In this document: positions 1-16,714 of the stretch, one piece after another
Layout of the letters: every line of letters starts with the position of its first letter
Position numbering within the stretch: position 1 is the stretch's first letter
Source: Dysidea avara
Lineage: Eukaryota > Porifera > Demospongiae > Dictyoceratida > Dysideidae
Assembly (NCBI RefSeq): GCF_963678975.1
Contig: NC_089281.1
Location: 26,516,765 to 26,580,764 of the forward strand
DNA: 64,000 nucleotides
Direction: 5' to 3'
Translations under genes and position numbers: made by a program
Notes under the pieces: generated by a model
The model's input: only the letters and a program-made list of their open reading frames with translations
Databases searched by the model: none
What the model was told of the DNA's origin: nothing

Positions 1-1
1 G

Positions 2-3000
2 CTGGACGAAGCTATTCGCGAATATTTGTTCTTCCGTGGGTTTGTAAACACTTTAAAGCAATTTGAGACAGAGAAGAGAGAAGACAAGGATAAAGAATTA
101 AATGTTAGCACCATATTAAAATGCCACAATTAATTATTCCAGTGTTAATAGGCCAACAAGATAGTAGAATATTTGCTGCAATGTGTGGACCGACTGGACT
201 TTACTGAGTTGAGGTCATTTTGGACACACCTGCATGACCGATTCTTCAGCCGCCTTAACCATGATTGTCGCCAGACAGCTTATAAATTTGAGACAAGTTT
301 GCTGCGACTATATCTCATCCATGCTACTCGTCAAGGAAGACAAGATGAGGTGAAGAGCTTCTTTCAGGAGATGTCAACAGCACTGTCATCAAAGAAAGAG
401 TGGAAAGATTGGTTTGGTTAGTTCACAGTCTATTGGTCAACATCATTATATTATACATTACAACATTAGTGTTACCTTTTGCCAAAAATCCTGAAACTAA
501 TCCAGCGTTTCGGATATACTTTAGTAAGGAATGGCACCAAACACTTAATACATCATTACGGAATTTCTTTAAGACCATTTTTACGTATTTACGTATCCTT
601 TGTAACGTGATCTGCTCTAACCAGATCACTGTATGGTAAAGTCACTTGTCTAAACTGCTGACCATTGTACATGTAAAAATCTCCAAATGTTTTGTATACA
701 AATTTTCTTATCTCCTCAGGCTGAAAGGCAAATAGAATAAATACATTTCACTGTATCATCCTTAGCTAGTGTTAGCCAAACCATCGCTGCTTAATTTTGA
801 GCAAGAGCAAAGTCGTATGCAAGCTGTTGCTGCTGAGAATCATCATCTTCATAATCAACTGGCAACAACTAAGAGTAGTTTAGCTGTCGCAGAGCATCAG
901 ATTCAACAGCTGGAGGCTAGGTTAGCACAGCGTATTTCCCAAGAAGCTGCTGCCATTGCTGCTCCTATAGGGAAAAGGTTGGTACTGTTGTCACGGTAAC
1001 ATGTTAGTTATATATTGTGCTCTTATAGTAAAAGTAAAAAGATTCACAAGAAGCCAATTGATGAAATCATGGCTACCACAACAACAACAACTGTTAATGA
1101 AACATTTGATGGTATTAGAGGATCAGAAATAACAACAGCATTTGGTTAGTGACATTGTTAATAATGAACTGTCACCTTTCTTGCTGATGTAGTGGATGCC
1201 TCAGGGGAAGGAGTACTGACCCCACACCCTGTTGGTCCAGAGGGAAAATCCCCATTCTTCCCAGTCAGTCAGGTATATTATCAGGTAACCATGTTTCCAT
1301 GGTAACTGTTAACCATCTTTAGGAGGTTTACAAGGGTCACAACCATCCTGTAACACATTGTCGGTTCTCACCTACTGCCTCTAAAATAGCAAGTGTTGAT
1401 AGTGATTCTGTGCTCAAGTAAGTCCTAAGAGTGCTAGCAACTAGTTCTTAACCTTTTTATACCACTGTGAACTACATATTATGCATATATAATATCAAGT
1501 GTGTTAGCTTTAAGCCTTCATCCTGTATTTAAAAGTTACTGTCCCTTGGAGATTTACAATCATACAGTACCTAATATAACAACCAACATCCCTGAATGAT
1601 AACTTGTTTACACATCTTGAAAATTACTCTTCACAACTATTTCACTGTAACAGAAAACATGTTGTATTGATAGTAACACGAATAGAAGAGGACATCATAA
1701 CACAGCTTGTGGTAATGAAGTGAAGGTATTAGTTCAATTGTGGTTTTCACCATCAAGGAATAGGCAAACATAAAAGTTGTCTCCTGGCCATACAGTAATG
1801 GTTACTACATTATGGGATGTTGGTTGCTAAGTAACTTGTTTCACACAGGGTATGGAGCACCTCATCAGCACAGACTACAGTAGCAAACTACCAGTCTAAG
1901 TCTCCAATACTTTCTGTTGATTGGGTGTCTCCTGCTGACAGTTTGGTAGGTAACATTGAGTTACCATGGTTACTGTGTGTCATCTGTTGTGTAGCTGTTA
2001 TTAGGGTGTGCAGACAACAAGATTAAAATGTTTGATGTTAACTCACAAATGTGTTTATGGGATATTGTAGCGGACTCAAAAGCCCCAAGGTATTTACCCT
2101 CATCACACCAACAGTGTACATTCTAGTCCTAACAGGAAAGTAGTGTCCCTGTCATGTAGTCCAACAGGCTCCAAGTTTGTCTATGCCACCAGTCAAGCTC
2201 CGAGTAGTGGAAGCCGCTTGAGTGCGATGTACCTGGTGCAGTCATGGCGACCGCAAGATGTGAAAACTAACTCAGGGGTGTTGGCTGTCTGGGACATGAA
2301 GAGCAATGCTAAAGAGGTATATAGATACATGAGGTCAACTGATACTGTGGAACCTCTGTATATATGCTGCACAAAATACTTGGGATCATAGTAGGGATGT
2401 CTTTTGTTCTGCATGTACACTTGTGCAAATGGGACCAACAACATTTACTCAATTTCAAAATAGTTATTTAAGAACATTTTAGTGATGTTAGTTTGTACAT
2501 AAGTAATTACTCTGTGTGTGTGTGTGTGTTGTGTGTGTGTTGTGTGTGCAGGGTGTAGCTGAAGAACAGCTTCGGCTGATGCTGCCTCCTTGTTAAAATA
2601 ACAATTGACCATGAATAAGAGTCCTGGTCATATAGATGTGTTTGGTTTCAGAACACTTTGTGAACAAAGTGTTCTGATTACAGGGTCAGTGGCGATTTTA
2701 GACCTGACCTATGGAGGAGAGGGGGTTGGGAATGAAATTTTTATGATATGAGCGATTGAAAATTTATGCTAAAAACATGGAAAATGCTAAAAATAACAAT
2801 GCCAATCTATATTGCAACGTTTCCCAAGGGGACAGCCCCCCTTATAATTGCTTAAAGTGTCATTTGGATGGGTAGTGTTAATGCAGTGTGTCTTATCCAT
2901 TGTAGTTGCCAGAATTTCCTTGCCCTATCAGCAGTTTGTAGGCACTATAACACAAAACATTTGAATTGGCTTTAGAATTTTAGATGGTGACCTTATTACA

Positions 3001-4282
3001 CTGTGACTCTGTATTGCTGCAGGCCATGATTCTAATGGAGGCAGGCTCACCTGCTATCAACTGTACTGCCTTCAATCACAACGGTACATTATTATTAGCT
3101 GGAGGCTGTGATGGTATTGTACGCTTATTTGGTGAGATCACATCATCCATTAGTGGTGCATAACATGCTGTCACATGACACACAGACATTTCCAGTCAGG
3201 AGTGTCTCTTATCATGGACAGCACATCCTAATGGTCAAGTGTACTGTGCTCAGTTCAGTACAGATGAGACCTCTGTGTACACCATGGGTAATGTTGGTAC
3301 TGCCCAAAGGAGGGTGGTAATGCATCAGTCCCTCTTGTGTTGCTACCAGGTGCAGGGTGTATTCTAATGTGTGAATTAATTAGTGGGTTATACCTTCTTT
3401 TGATGGTGATGATGCATGACCACCCTTCTCTGGGTCCTGCCATTACCATCATGTGTGTCATGTGAGCTACAGGAAGTGATGGCAAGTTTGTACAGTGGAG
3501 TATACACAAGTCAGGCAAGAAGATGGCAGAGTTTAGCATGCACAGTGATGCTCACCAACCACTATTCCGGTGGACCGAGACAGGGCCACATGCTGCATAC
3601 ACTCGTGAGGTGACTAAAGGACACTTGTTTGCTCTGGAGGCAGAAGGACAACACATACTAACAGCAGGAGCCAAACAAGCCGTCATCTACCAAGTGAGTG
3701 TATAAGTGTACTATAGGACTGAGTTATGATACAATACATCCGAATGCCAAAGTGAGAGTATTTTATTACTAGAATATAGTGGGTGGTAAATGTGTTTTGT
3801 TAGTTATCCAAATAAAATTTACTTTTTCTGAGCATTTTTGTCTAAATCTAGTGTTGTAATAACTTTTGATCATCAAGATAATAACTTCTGCTTGTTGTGG
3901 TAGTAGTGTATATCTACATCATTCAGATGATATGGTTATGTGAAATGCTAAAAACAGTGCTGAGTGAACCTCTTGCTTGAAACTGGACTTGTAAAATGAA
4001 AAAGGACATTGAGGGTAGCAATAAAAAATTATTATCCAAATATTATTGAGGTACAGGATTTTTCATTCTCATAGTCCTAAAGTATACTGTCATGTGTTGC
4101 CTACAACCCTCTCCCCTCCACAGCTCAGCACTTCATCACCAGAACTTAGTAAAGCACTGACAATTAGTGGCCATGAAGGTCCCATCACAAGTGTAGACTG
4201 GTCTGGACTAATGAACTACAGCACTTGTGTGACTGCATCTGTGGATCATACTGTACGAGTGACCAACTTGTTAAAACAATAA
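2..4282 (+). CDS. WDR91: WD repeat-containing protein 91 (WDR91), 5' end outside the window
   Basis: In vertebrates WDR91 is a RAB7 effector that lowers endosomal PI3P during early-to-late endosome conversion. Exons read with consistent phase: 2-103, 152-416, 470-592, 776-977, 1029-1144, 1193-1272, 1323-1417, 1849-1949, 2005-2089, 2136-2316, 3023-3131, 3186-3287, 3473-3693, 4124-4282, giving about 646 residues; human is roughly 100 longer, mainly in the middle linker. Family landmarks I recognise: N-terminal [26 protein letters not shown] across intron 2, [11 protein letters not shown] opening a coiled coil, [34 protein letters not shown] and the end [21 protein letters not shown]-terminal WD40 repeats start near exon 7. 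The initiator Met lies before base 1. Several introns are only 46-53 bases. No frame break seen. The ortholog call is by remembered similarity. Confidence 0.93.
2511..2550 (+). repeat. (TG)n microsatellite in WDR91 intron 10
   Basis: A short, interrupted TG run lies in the 706-base intron between exons 10 and 11. The rest of that intron (2560-3000) is unique-looking AT-rich sequence with a small self-complementary stretch, aacactttgtgaacaaagtg, near 2651. No exon was seen in it. Confidence 0.7.
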
Positions 4283-4710
4283 TTGTGTTAATTTAACAAT
4301 TACGGAGTATTTAATTATTTATGTATTAAAAGAATTGTATGTTAGTTAAAATAAATGTATATTGTATATAAATAAGTCATTCAATTTGAATGAGTCGTAC
4401 TGTGTTCCTTCTTCAACAAGTGAACAATTTCCATCACATGATCAGACTTCATACCAACATCCTCTACACCTATCAACTCCACCACCTGTACAACAAGTGT
4501 ATTATGATTACCAGATAGAGTACTTGGGACCAACTAAACTGTCCTGATTAATGTACTATGCACTCTCAGTTATCCGAATTCCAAAATTGACTGTTCATTG
4601 CTAGTATGCATTCTATTAGACTAAATAACTTCCATTATACAAATTGGGAGTACTTCTGTACTTGTAGTTCATCTAAGCACTTTCTCAAATGTATTATAGC
4701 CCCCTGATGA
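4283..4710. other. convergent 3' ends of WDR91 and LETM1
   Basis: The WDR91 stop is followed by AT-rich sequence with an AATAAA signal at 4350-4355, suitable for + strand polyadenylation. The LETM1 stop lies on the other strand at 4711-4713. A 61-codon open frame at 4362-4547 (+) has no recognisable domain or splice context and is most likely 3' UTR or intergenic. Confidence 0.5.
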
Positions 4711-9891
<5,181 letters not shown>

Positions 9892-10079
9892 CTTTTACAC
9901 AAAATAGTACGTAGTACTAGCGTAGACATAATATCTTCGTTACCAATATATTCTAATATTTCTGTTCACTAATCAACACGTGCAGTTACGCATGCGCCTG
10001 TACATAGCACGTGATACCGTGTTCCTAGAAGTCCCCCCGGACGATTCCCCCAAGCCCTCCTCTAGTCTGCACAAAAGGT
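9892..10079. promoter_or_regulatory. divergent promoter between LETM1 and the kinase relic
   Basis: Only 188 bases separate the LETM1 start codon (9891, -) from the kinase start codon (10080, +). The gap holds two CACGTG E-boxes at 9977-9982 and 10008-10013, and between them GCATGCGC at 9990-9997, resembling an NRF1 site. NRF1-type sites are common in promoters of mitochondrial genes. Motif presence is seen; function is inferred. Confidence 0.5.
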
Positions 10080-11707
10080 ATGGCTATTTCGGAGCAACTT
10101 CGCAGTTTACAGTTACCAGTAGTTACGAAGACAAGTAGGAAGGAGCCGATAGGAACTGGTTCATATGCTAACGTTTACGAAGTGATGGTACACGAGACAG
10201 TTTGTGCTGCTAAAGAGATGCACCCGTATTGATGAACGAAACGATGAAGGGTGCCTTTCTCGCCGAGTGTGTTCAGTGTAGCAGAATACTCCACCCCAAT
10301 GTGGTACAGTTTCTAGGAATACACTACCCTAGTCCTGATGCCCAGTTACCATGGTTGGTGATGGAGATGATGTATATCAGTCTAACTGGCTTGATTGAGA
10401 AATATGAAAAATAAGATTTTCCATTTCATTTCAAGTTGTCCATTCTGATGGACACCTGTCAGGGTATCCAGTTTCTTCACAGTCAAAATATTTTTCATCG
10501 AGATCTCTCTTCCAATAACATCCTTCCTTCTTACGAAACATCTTGTAGCAAAAGTGTCAGATCTCGGAGTAGCTAAAGCAATACCACCTGGTCTTCACAG
10601 ACATACAATGGTTCCAGGAACTACAGCATTTATGCCTCCAGAAGCTTTAATAGATGAGCCAGTGTATGGTCTGCCAATTGATGTGTTCTCAGTGGGATGT
10701 GTGTGTGTACACTTAGTGAGTATGGAGTGGCCTGTACCAAAGAATCAGGTTACTGCAAGTAGGATTATCTTGTCGGAAATTGAAAGAAGGGAACATTACT
10801 TGATAAAATGGGACAGTGTCCATCACTAAAGTTATTGGCTGAACAGTGCTTACGAGATACACCAGAAGAGAGGCCAGTTATTGAAGAGGTGATCAAGAGG
10901 TTGAAGGATGTCAATTATAATGATCACCAACATGAAGATGATAGTGTCATTGAACTGTTCAGGTGTGTTGTAACTCTGTTGATGAACGAATAATTCAGAA
11001 AGATCAGCAGTTGAAGGAAAAAGACAATCAGTTGATTGTGAAGGATCAACAGTTACGTCAAAAGGATGAAATGCTTTGTCAGAAAGATCAACAGCTTGGT
11101 CAAAAGGGTTAATGCATGCGACAGAAAGATCAAGAAATTACTGATAAGAATCAACAACTAACTCAGAAGGATCAACAAATGCGTTTGAAAGACCAACAAC
11201 TAAGTCAGAAGGATGAACAGCTTAGGCAAAAAGATCAAGAAAAAGATCAACAATTAAGCTACAAGGATCAACAACTGAAACAGAAAGATCAAGAGATTGC
11301 TAAGAAAGAACAACAGTTAAGTGGTAATGATCAACAGCTACAGCAGAAAGATCAAGATATGATTAAAAAAGATCAGCAGCTAAGTCAGAAGGATCATCAT
11401 TTTAGGCAGAAAGATCAAGATATGGCTAAAAAAGATCAACAACTAAAACAGAAAGATAATTGAAAAGGACCAACAGCTAAATCACAAGGATCAAATGCTT
11501 AAACAGAAAGGTCAAGAGATTACCGACAAAGATCGACAACTAAGTCAGAAAAATGAACAATTAAAGCAGATTAGTCAAGGGATGACAGTGACCCATGACA
11601 ATCCACAATTAAGACAGGTTGATCTACAACAAGTGCAACAATTAAAACAAACAGATGAAAGAAAGCTCAAGATAATCAAGGAATGGCTCACAAAGCTCAA
11701 ACTGTAA
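10080..11707 (+). pseudogene. decayed protein kinase with a QKDQQL coiled-coil tail
   Basis: A kinase relic with parts in the right order. The Gly-rich loop is IGTGSYANVYEV, followed by AAKE with the VAIK-type lysine. Hinge-like PWLVMEMM comes next, then the catalytic loop HRDLSSNN, DLG (for DFG) in SDLGVAKAI, then MPPEAL and a C-lobe Arg motif TPEERP. After about 10990 comes a tail of degenerate 7-residue units such as QKDQQLS and RQKDQEI. The frame is broken repeatedly. There is a stop and shift near 10230, a stop at the K/Q codon near 10411, a shift near 10530 after SSNNIL, another near 10815 and stops near 10990, 11110 and 11460. Neighbouring LETM1 and WDR91 are clean, so sequencing error is an unlikely explanation. 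It is probably a TKL-like kinase of the kind expanded in sponges; subfamily uncertain. Confidence 0.75.
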
Positions 11708-13361
11708 GTTAACAGTAACTGTTTACAATATAGCCTTATAATTCAGGACTCTTAGCTACATGAACCATGATAGTGGTTCAGATCGGCCAAAAAAAATTCA
11801 AAACTCTCTAATAGATCATACGCCAAAAAACAACCTATTAGGCTTTCAAATATGCTTTTAAAACTTTCTGAAGTGTTACTATGGATGAACAATAATTATT
11901 ACAAGGAGAAGGAAAAAATGTGACTAGATCTGAGAAAACCCGACATAATGGCACATTTTCAATTTTTATTATTATTGAATATTTATAATCTACTTAGTCA
12001 AGTGTATGCTCAGTTTTAGCTTTGTATACCAACAACTTTTGGAGTTATAGCCCTACAAAGTAACGACAACGGAAAAATTGATTTGTACAACAAGTATTGG
12101 GAAATAAATTACAGTCATTTGCAAAAATGGCTGTTACAGTCGTTTACAATAACGACTGTAACTTATAAACACAATGCAGTACAAAGTTGCAACTTGCACC
12201 ATCATGTTTGCCATGAATAGGGGAGGCCATTCCTGGGTAAGTTTGTCCTTCTATTACCTTTCTTTACTATATACAGAGACAAAATCAGTGAAGAAAGATT
12301 GATTGTGTATGATCGCTTCAATGTGACATAAACAAATGCCCATAACTCACGTATCCTTTAGTCTACTGCACAGACGATATCCAGGTTTTTATCATTAGAT
12401 CCTTTCTTAACAAACAAAAAAGCACTTAAATTTTTTATGAATTTTTTTTCAATTTCACAAAAATTTTACCCATTGCAATCAATTGCTTATATTGCAGATC
12501 CGGTCACAAATTATTAGAGGTGTACCAATTATCAGATTGGCTAAAATATTGGCCACTGATTTTTGGGGGTGGTGGTAAGGGCATTCCATCTAGCCCGGGA
12601 AAAAATACCAATATCGGTACCAGTACAGAATGGCACGAGGACCAGTATTGCTATAATGCACACTTGGTTCCCTTAGTTGTATGATACAATTACAATATTT
12701 TGATGTACTGAAGGTATGCTACATCTACTATATTCTTTTTTAATATAGACTCCGTATGCTGCAGTGGATGTTCACAGCATTACTAAGTCAGGTAGTACCA
12801 CCGGTATACCATCAGCTGGTACCACTGGTAAGTAATTATAAATCAAATGTGGGTAGAATACTTTTTTGCCGTCTCTAACTCTCTTCATGTCAATGATGCC
12901 ATCACAAATTGTTTCCCTGAATCCCTCTATCACCAACCTTGAGTGAGTCACACGTGCACAGATGCATGTACACCATCAAGAGTGCATCAAATTCTATGGA
13001 TGAGAGAGCATGCATACTAACATTATGGACAAAAGTCAAACACAGTGTCTTATGTTAGTTGCATATTTCATTGTATACATCACTCTTATGCGATACACAG
13101 AACTGATGGGCTGCTACTCTTATGGTACCACTCAAATGTAATGTCGTCTCGCAAGAGTGCAAGCAATTTAAAAATGACCTAATTGAAAGGCATGGCACTT
13201 GTTTCTCTTGCAAGTATTCATCCCGTTTTGTTTGGGATGAGGGGCAACGGTTATTATTATGCGCTATAAAGCCTTATTTATACTAAAAACGAGCTAATTA
13301 AAGGGTGTGGCACCCGTTTCACTCTAGCAACCTGAATTTCCAATTTTTAGGTGATAATATC
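11708..13361. other. intergenic, no gene seen; MITE relic at 12505-12680
   Basis: AT-rich sequence. A relic with the hAT-type end ttagaggtgtaccaattatc starts near 12512. A possible exon at 12749-12831 (after an AG, before gtaagt) reads TPYAAVDVHSITKSGSTTG. It could be a remnant 3' exon of the kinase gene but has no domain support. Two similar lines near 13190 and 13300 (ggcatggcacttgtttctc / gggtgtggcacccgtttcac) are a diverged direct repeat. Confidence 0.4.
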
Positions 13362-13804
13362 TTAAGTAACTTCTCCAAATTTTGAAAGGATAGCATATAT
13401 ATATATGAAAGGATAGCATATATATATGTTATAAGATATGACATTGAAATTTGTGGTTTTCCCATACATATCTATGTAAGGAGGCTACAGTTGCCCCTTC
13501 TGGGCAATCACCTAAATGAGGTATTTCAACATATGGAGAAACCAAAATTCCAAAGAATACATATATCAATTTTACATAATTTGTAGGTGTGAATGGCAAC
13601 AATAATCTCTCACAAGTTTTAAATGGATAGTGTATATAGATCTTAAGATATGACATTCTTTGAATCCCATGATTTGTGTGGTTACTGAGTAGGGGCAACT
13701 GGTGTCCCTCTCATAGACAATGTATGGAAAAATTACAATTTCAAAATGTCATATCTCATGACTTACGTGTGCTATCCTTTTAAAACTTGGAGAGGTTACT
13801 TAAA
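13362..13804. mobile_element. foldback (inverted-repeat) element
   Basis: The left end taagtaacttctccaaattt... pairs with the right end ...aaaacttggagaggttactta, giving arms of 30-plus bases with mismatches. Further paired blocks occur inside (gatatgacatt/aatgtcatatc). A short TA-rich duplication (gaaaggatagcatatatata) lies near 13385-13427. It is non-coding. Confidence 0.55.
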
Positions 13805-14096
13805 ACAAATACACAGAAAAATTTAGAATTTTCAACTAGAGTAGGGACCATAACACATCGATAAAAAGTACTGAAACAAGCTGGAGTAGTGCACGATATT
13901 AAATCACAGTAAAACAATAAGAAGTGTTATATCCCTACTGTGCATTTCCATTATGGTATCTTGAGCTATAACACTTCTTATTGTTTTACTGTGATTTAAT
14001 ATCGTGCACTACTCCAGCTTATTTCAGTACTTTTTATCGATGTGTTATGGTCCCTACTCTAGTTGAAAATTCTAAATTTTTCTGTGTACTTGTTTG
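13804..14096. mobile_element. foldback element F1, copy A
   Basis: A near-perfect hairpin. The left arm (acacagaaaaatttagaatt ... gaagtgttata) pairs with the right arm over about 120 bases, separated by a short loop around tgcatttccattatggtatc. A second copy sits at 16431-16714. Both copies lie immediately upstream of the same composite repeat, so the hairpin may be its left part. Confidence 0.75.
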
Positions 14097-14960
14097 TTAA
14101 GTTTTTTTGTAAATAATTATTATGACTGGTGAACCCACACATACCGCATCTGAAATGGCGCCGCGCGCACCAATTATCATCTGAGAAGTGAAGCATCCAT
14201 TATGCTTCGTTGTCAGCTATGTTCACCCCGTTACGCAGCATTTTGAATCAAGAACTGTTCGAAAAGCACCTCTGCAATCCACGCATACCGAAAGAAATGG
14301 TGCCGCACGCCCCAATTGTATCAATTATCGTCTGAAAAGTGAAGTATCCATTACGCTTCGTTGTCGGCTATGTTCAACCCGTTACACAGCAGTACGAATC
14401 AAGAACTGTTTGAAAAGCACCCCTGCTATCAAAATAGCCACTATGAAAAATATGAATGATTTCCGTTACGAAGGGAAGCCATCACGTGCTATCGCCAAAT
14501 CAACACTTTTCGCTGTCAGCAAATATGAATGGGAGACAAAGGAGGACACTGGTAAGTCCATGAAGAATACATTGTACGTACTGCAGTATGCCAAAAGGCA
14601 CCTGTCGGGCCGAAGCGACGTCGAACAGTGAAAAAATCAAGCCCGTAGCTTTAGCCGTTATCAAGTTACGCTTGTCTGGAGGCATCAGTCAGTTACTTAC
14701 TTACTCAGTCAATCAGTAGGAAATTCCATTAAATAAATTATTTTTAAAATTCCGTAGCAACTTGTTGAGAGCATTTCAGGTCGATCTGAAAGCTTGTTTG
14801 GGCTTAGTTTTACCTAACCAATACTGCCTCATCGTCGTCAGGGGAAATTGAGGCTGTTTTTTGGGTGATATTATTTTGTGGGCCACGCCTATTCCTTTGT
14901 GGTCCCTACTATACAGTTACTATCGTACTGTATGATAAAGGCAACAGTTAATTTTCTGAA
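14097..14960 (+). repeat. composite repeat C1, copy A, with a 62-codon open frame
   Basis: Starts after the F1 hairpin with tandem blocks of about 120 bases (gaagtatccattacgcttcg units). An open frame follows at 14443-14631 (MKNMNDFRYEGKPSRAIAKS...), then 'cagtcag' repeats and a conserved tail ending tttgtggtccctactata. Copy B is at 16715-18096. The two 62-codon frames differ at 14 codons non-synonymously and 4 synonymously, so they show no sign of protein-level constraint. No known domain. Confidence 0.7.
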
Positions 14961-15307
14961 ATTTGTCTATTGCTCGCACTCTCACATGACGATGTTACAT
15001 TTGAGCAGTACCATATGTGAAAGCAGTAGTGAAGCTGCTTCAGTAGGAAGGTCATCGAGTTGCAGATGGAAAATACTGGAATAGTCAACCAGAGTAACAC
15101 TAGCAAATATATAATGGTTGTCCTACTATACCTGTGCTGCCATTCTGAGTTCTGTCGTGTCATTATATCTACTTGCAATCAGACTTAGGGTCAAAATACA
15201 GTGCATAGAAATACAATTACCAGAAATTATACAAATATAATTGTAAATACTTTAGACAGGACAGTAAGATATAAGGAAGTTTGATTAGGGATCATAGAAA
15301 TAAAAGG

Positions 15308-15434
15308 TAGGGAAACAAGGGAGGCCACCTACACCTGCAGATATGTTAGTGGACATTAAATCCATAGCTATATCCATGGAATTAAATGTTCACTAGTATA
15401 TCTGCAGATGTAAGTGGCTTCCCTTGTTCCTTAA
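15308..15434. repeat. 127-base perfect-looking hairpin
   Basis: gggaaacaagggaggccacc ... tccatagctatatccatgga ... ggcttcccttgttcc: arms of about 55 bases pair with few mismatches, including acctgcagatat and atatctgcagatgt. It is probably a small foldback MITE. Confidence 0.65.
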
Positions 15435-15459
15435 ACTAGGCATGTGCGCCTGGTTTACT

Positions 15460-15535
15460 TATTTATTTTTATTTTATTTAATAAGACTTTACAGCACAAG
15501 TGCTGAAGGTCTGTAGGACTCCTGGTCCTACTACT
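15460..15535 (-). repeat. LINE-like 3' tail relic
   Basis: Read on the minus strand: a block containing cctacagaccttcagcactt, then gctgtaaagtcttatt and an A/T-rich (aaataaa)n tail. The same block is on the plus strand near 33835-33900. The terminal short-repeat tail is typical of CR1/L2-like LINE 3' ends. No coding part is attached. Confidence 0.5.
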
Positions 15536-15553
15536 GAAATTGTTTTTATAAAA

Positions 15554-15628
15554 GTGTGTGTATGTGTGTGTGTGCGTGTGTGTGTGTGTGTGTGTGCGTG
15601 TGTATGTGTGTGTGTGTGTGTGTGTGTC
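15554..15628 (+). repeat. (GT)n microsatellite
   Basis: Interrupted GT tract followed by a short duplication (gtctagtactgtgtctagtactgt). The histidine/threonine-rich frames over it are artefacts of the repeat. Confidence 0.85.
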
Positions 15629-15771
15629 TAGTACTGTGTCTAGTACTGTACCTATGTTTGTTTGTCTGTACACACCCACGTGAGCAAAACGTTATAAATG
15701 GTAAAACGCAGCCAGGATGTAAGAATAGATGATATGCATACCGTAAACTTTCTAATAAATGGGTGACTCTT

Positions 15772-16430
15772 TCACATGTCACAACAGTGACTGAATGGTG
15801 CGAATCGCTTCATCGCATCTATAGTAGACCAGATATGGACGATTCCTCCACAGCAACAGATTCCTTTAACTCGAAAGTAATGTGTGTTGCAATTGAGAAA
15901 CCGCACCTGTAGCTTTAGTGGTGAATGTCTGAGCCACATTCGCTGCCCATACTTTTGTATGGGATTCATGATAATCAGTCACTGTTGAGATTTGGCACCG
16001 CGCAAGCCTAATTAATCATTTTTTCTTTCAAATAATTTAGTGCGCATATCATTTTTAAGAATTGAAAGCTAAATTACTGTATTAAGGCAACTCTTCATAT
16101 ACTTCGTAAACTGTCTTCCCTTTTGGTTTTATAGACGTTTAACTTTAAAATAACATTAAAGACCTTTTAGGCTAGCGTATCCTTCAAGTTGAAAGGGGGG
16201 TGTTACCCGTAATACATGAACGAAAATGAAGGGCAGCCATCTCTAAGAAATTCATGTGAGAAAACACGATAGAAATACTATAAAACAGTTGAGAAGATAC
16301 TTCTGTGCGTAATTTGCAGTTTAAAGTGGTTTGGTATAGTTATGCTTCCTTAGCATAATTACTAAATTACTAAATATTTCATGAATTACAAAATATACTA
16401 AATTACAGTATTATACAAATCTAATTATTA
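15772..16430 (-). repeat. diverged repeat, partner of 25220-25460
   Basis: The reverse complement of 16190-16430 matches 25220-25460 at moderate identity by eye. Both have taattagatttgta, actgtaatttag and tcacatgaatt in the same order. The preceding 15640-16190 holds no gene I can support. Confidence 0.5.
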
Positions 16431-16714
16431 ACAAGTACACAGAAAAATTTGGAATTTTCAACCAGAGTAGGGACCATAGCACATCGATAAAAAGTACTGA
16501 AACAATCTGGAGTAGTGCACGATATTAAATCACGGTAAAACAATAAGAAGTGTTATATCCCTACTGTGCATTTCCATTATGGTATCTTGAGCACAGTAGG
16601 GATATAACACTTCTTATTGATTTAACTACTCCAGCTTGTTTCAGTACTTTTTATCGATGTGCTATGGTCCCATGCTACTCTAGTTGAAAATTCCAAATTT
16701 TTCTGTGTACTTGT
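16431..16714. mobile_element. foldback element F1, copy B
   Basis: Same hairpin as 13804-14096, with a deletion in the right arm around ttgatttaactactccagc. It precedes composite repeat C1 copy B just as copy A precedes C1 copy A. Confidence 0.7.

Noticed and set aside
14443-14631. 62-codon open frame conserved in two C1 repeat copies (also 17624-17812)
   Set aside because: Codon comparison of the two copies gives 14 non-synonymous and 4 synonymous codon changes, as expected without protein-level selection. No domain, no splice or promoter context. Treated as part of the repeat.
14188-14631. 147-codon frame spanning the tandem blocks of C1
   Set aside because: It consists of translated 120-base tandem repeats; the corresponding region in copy B is broken.
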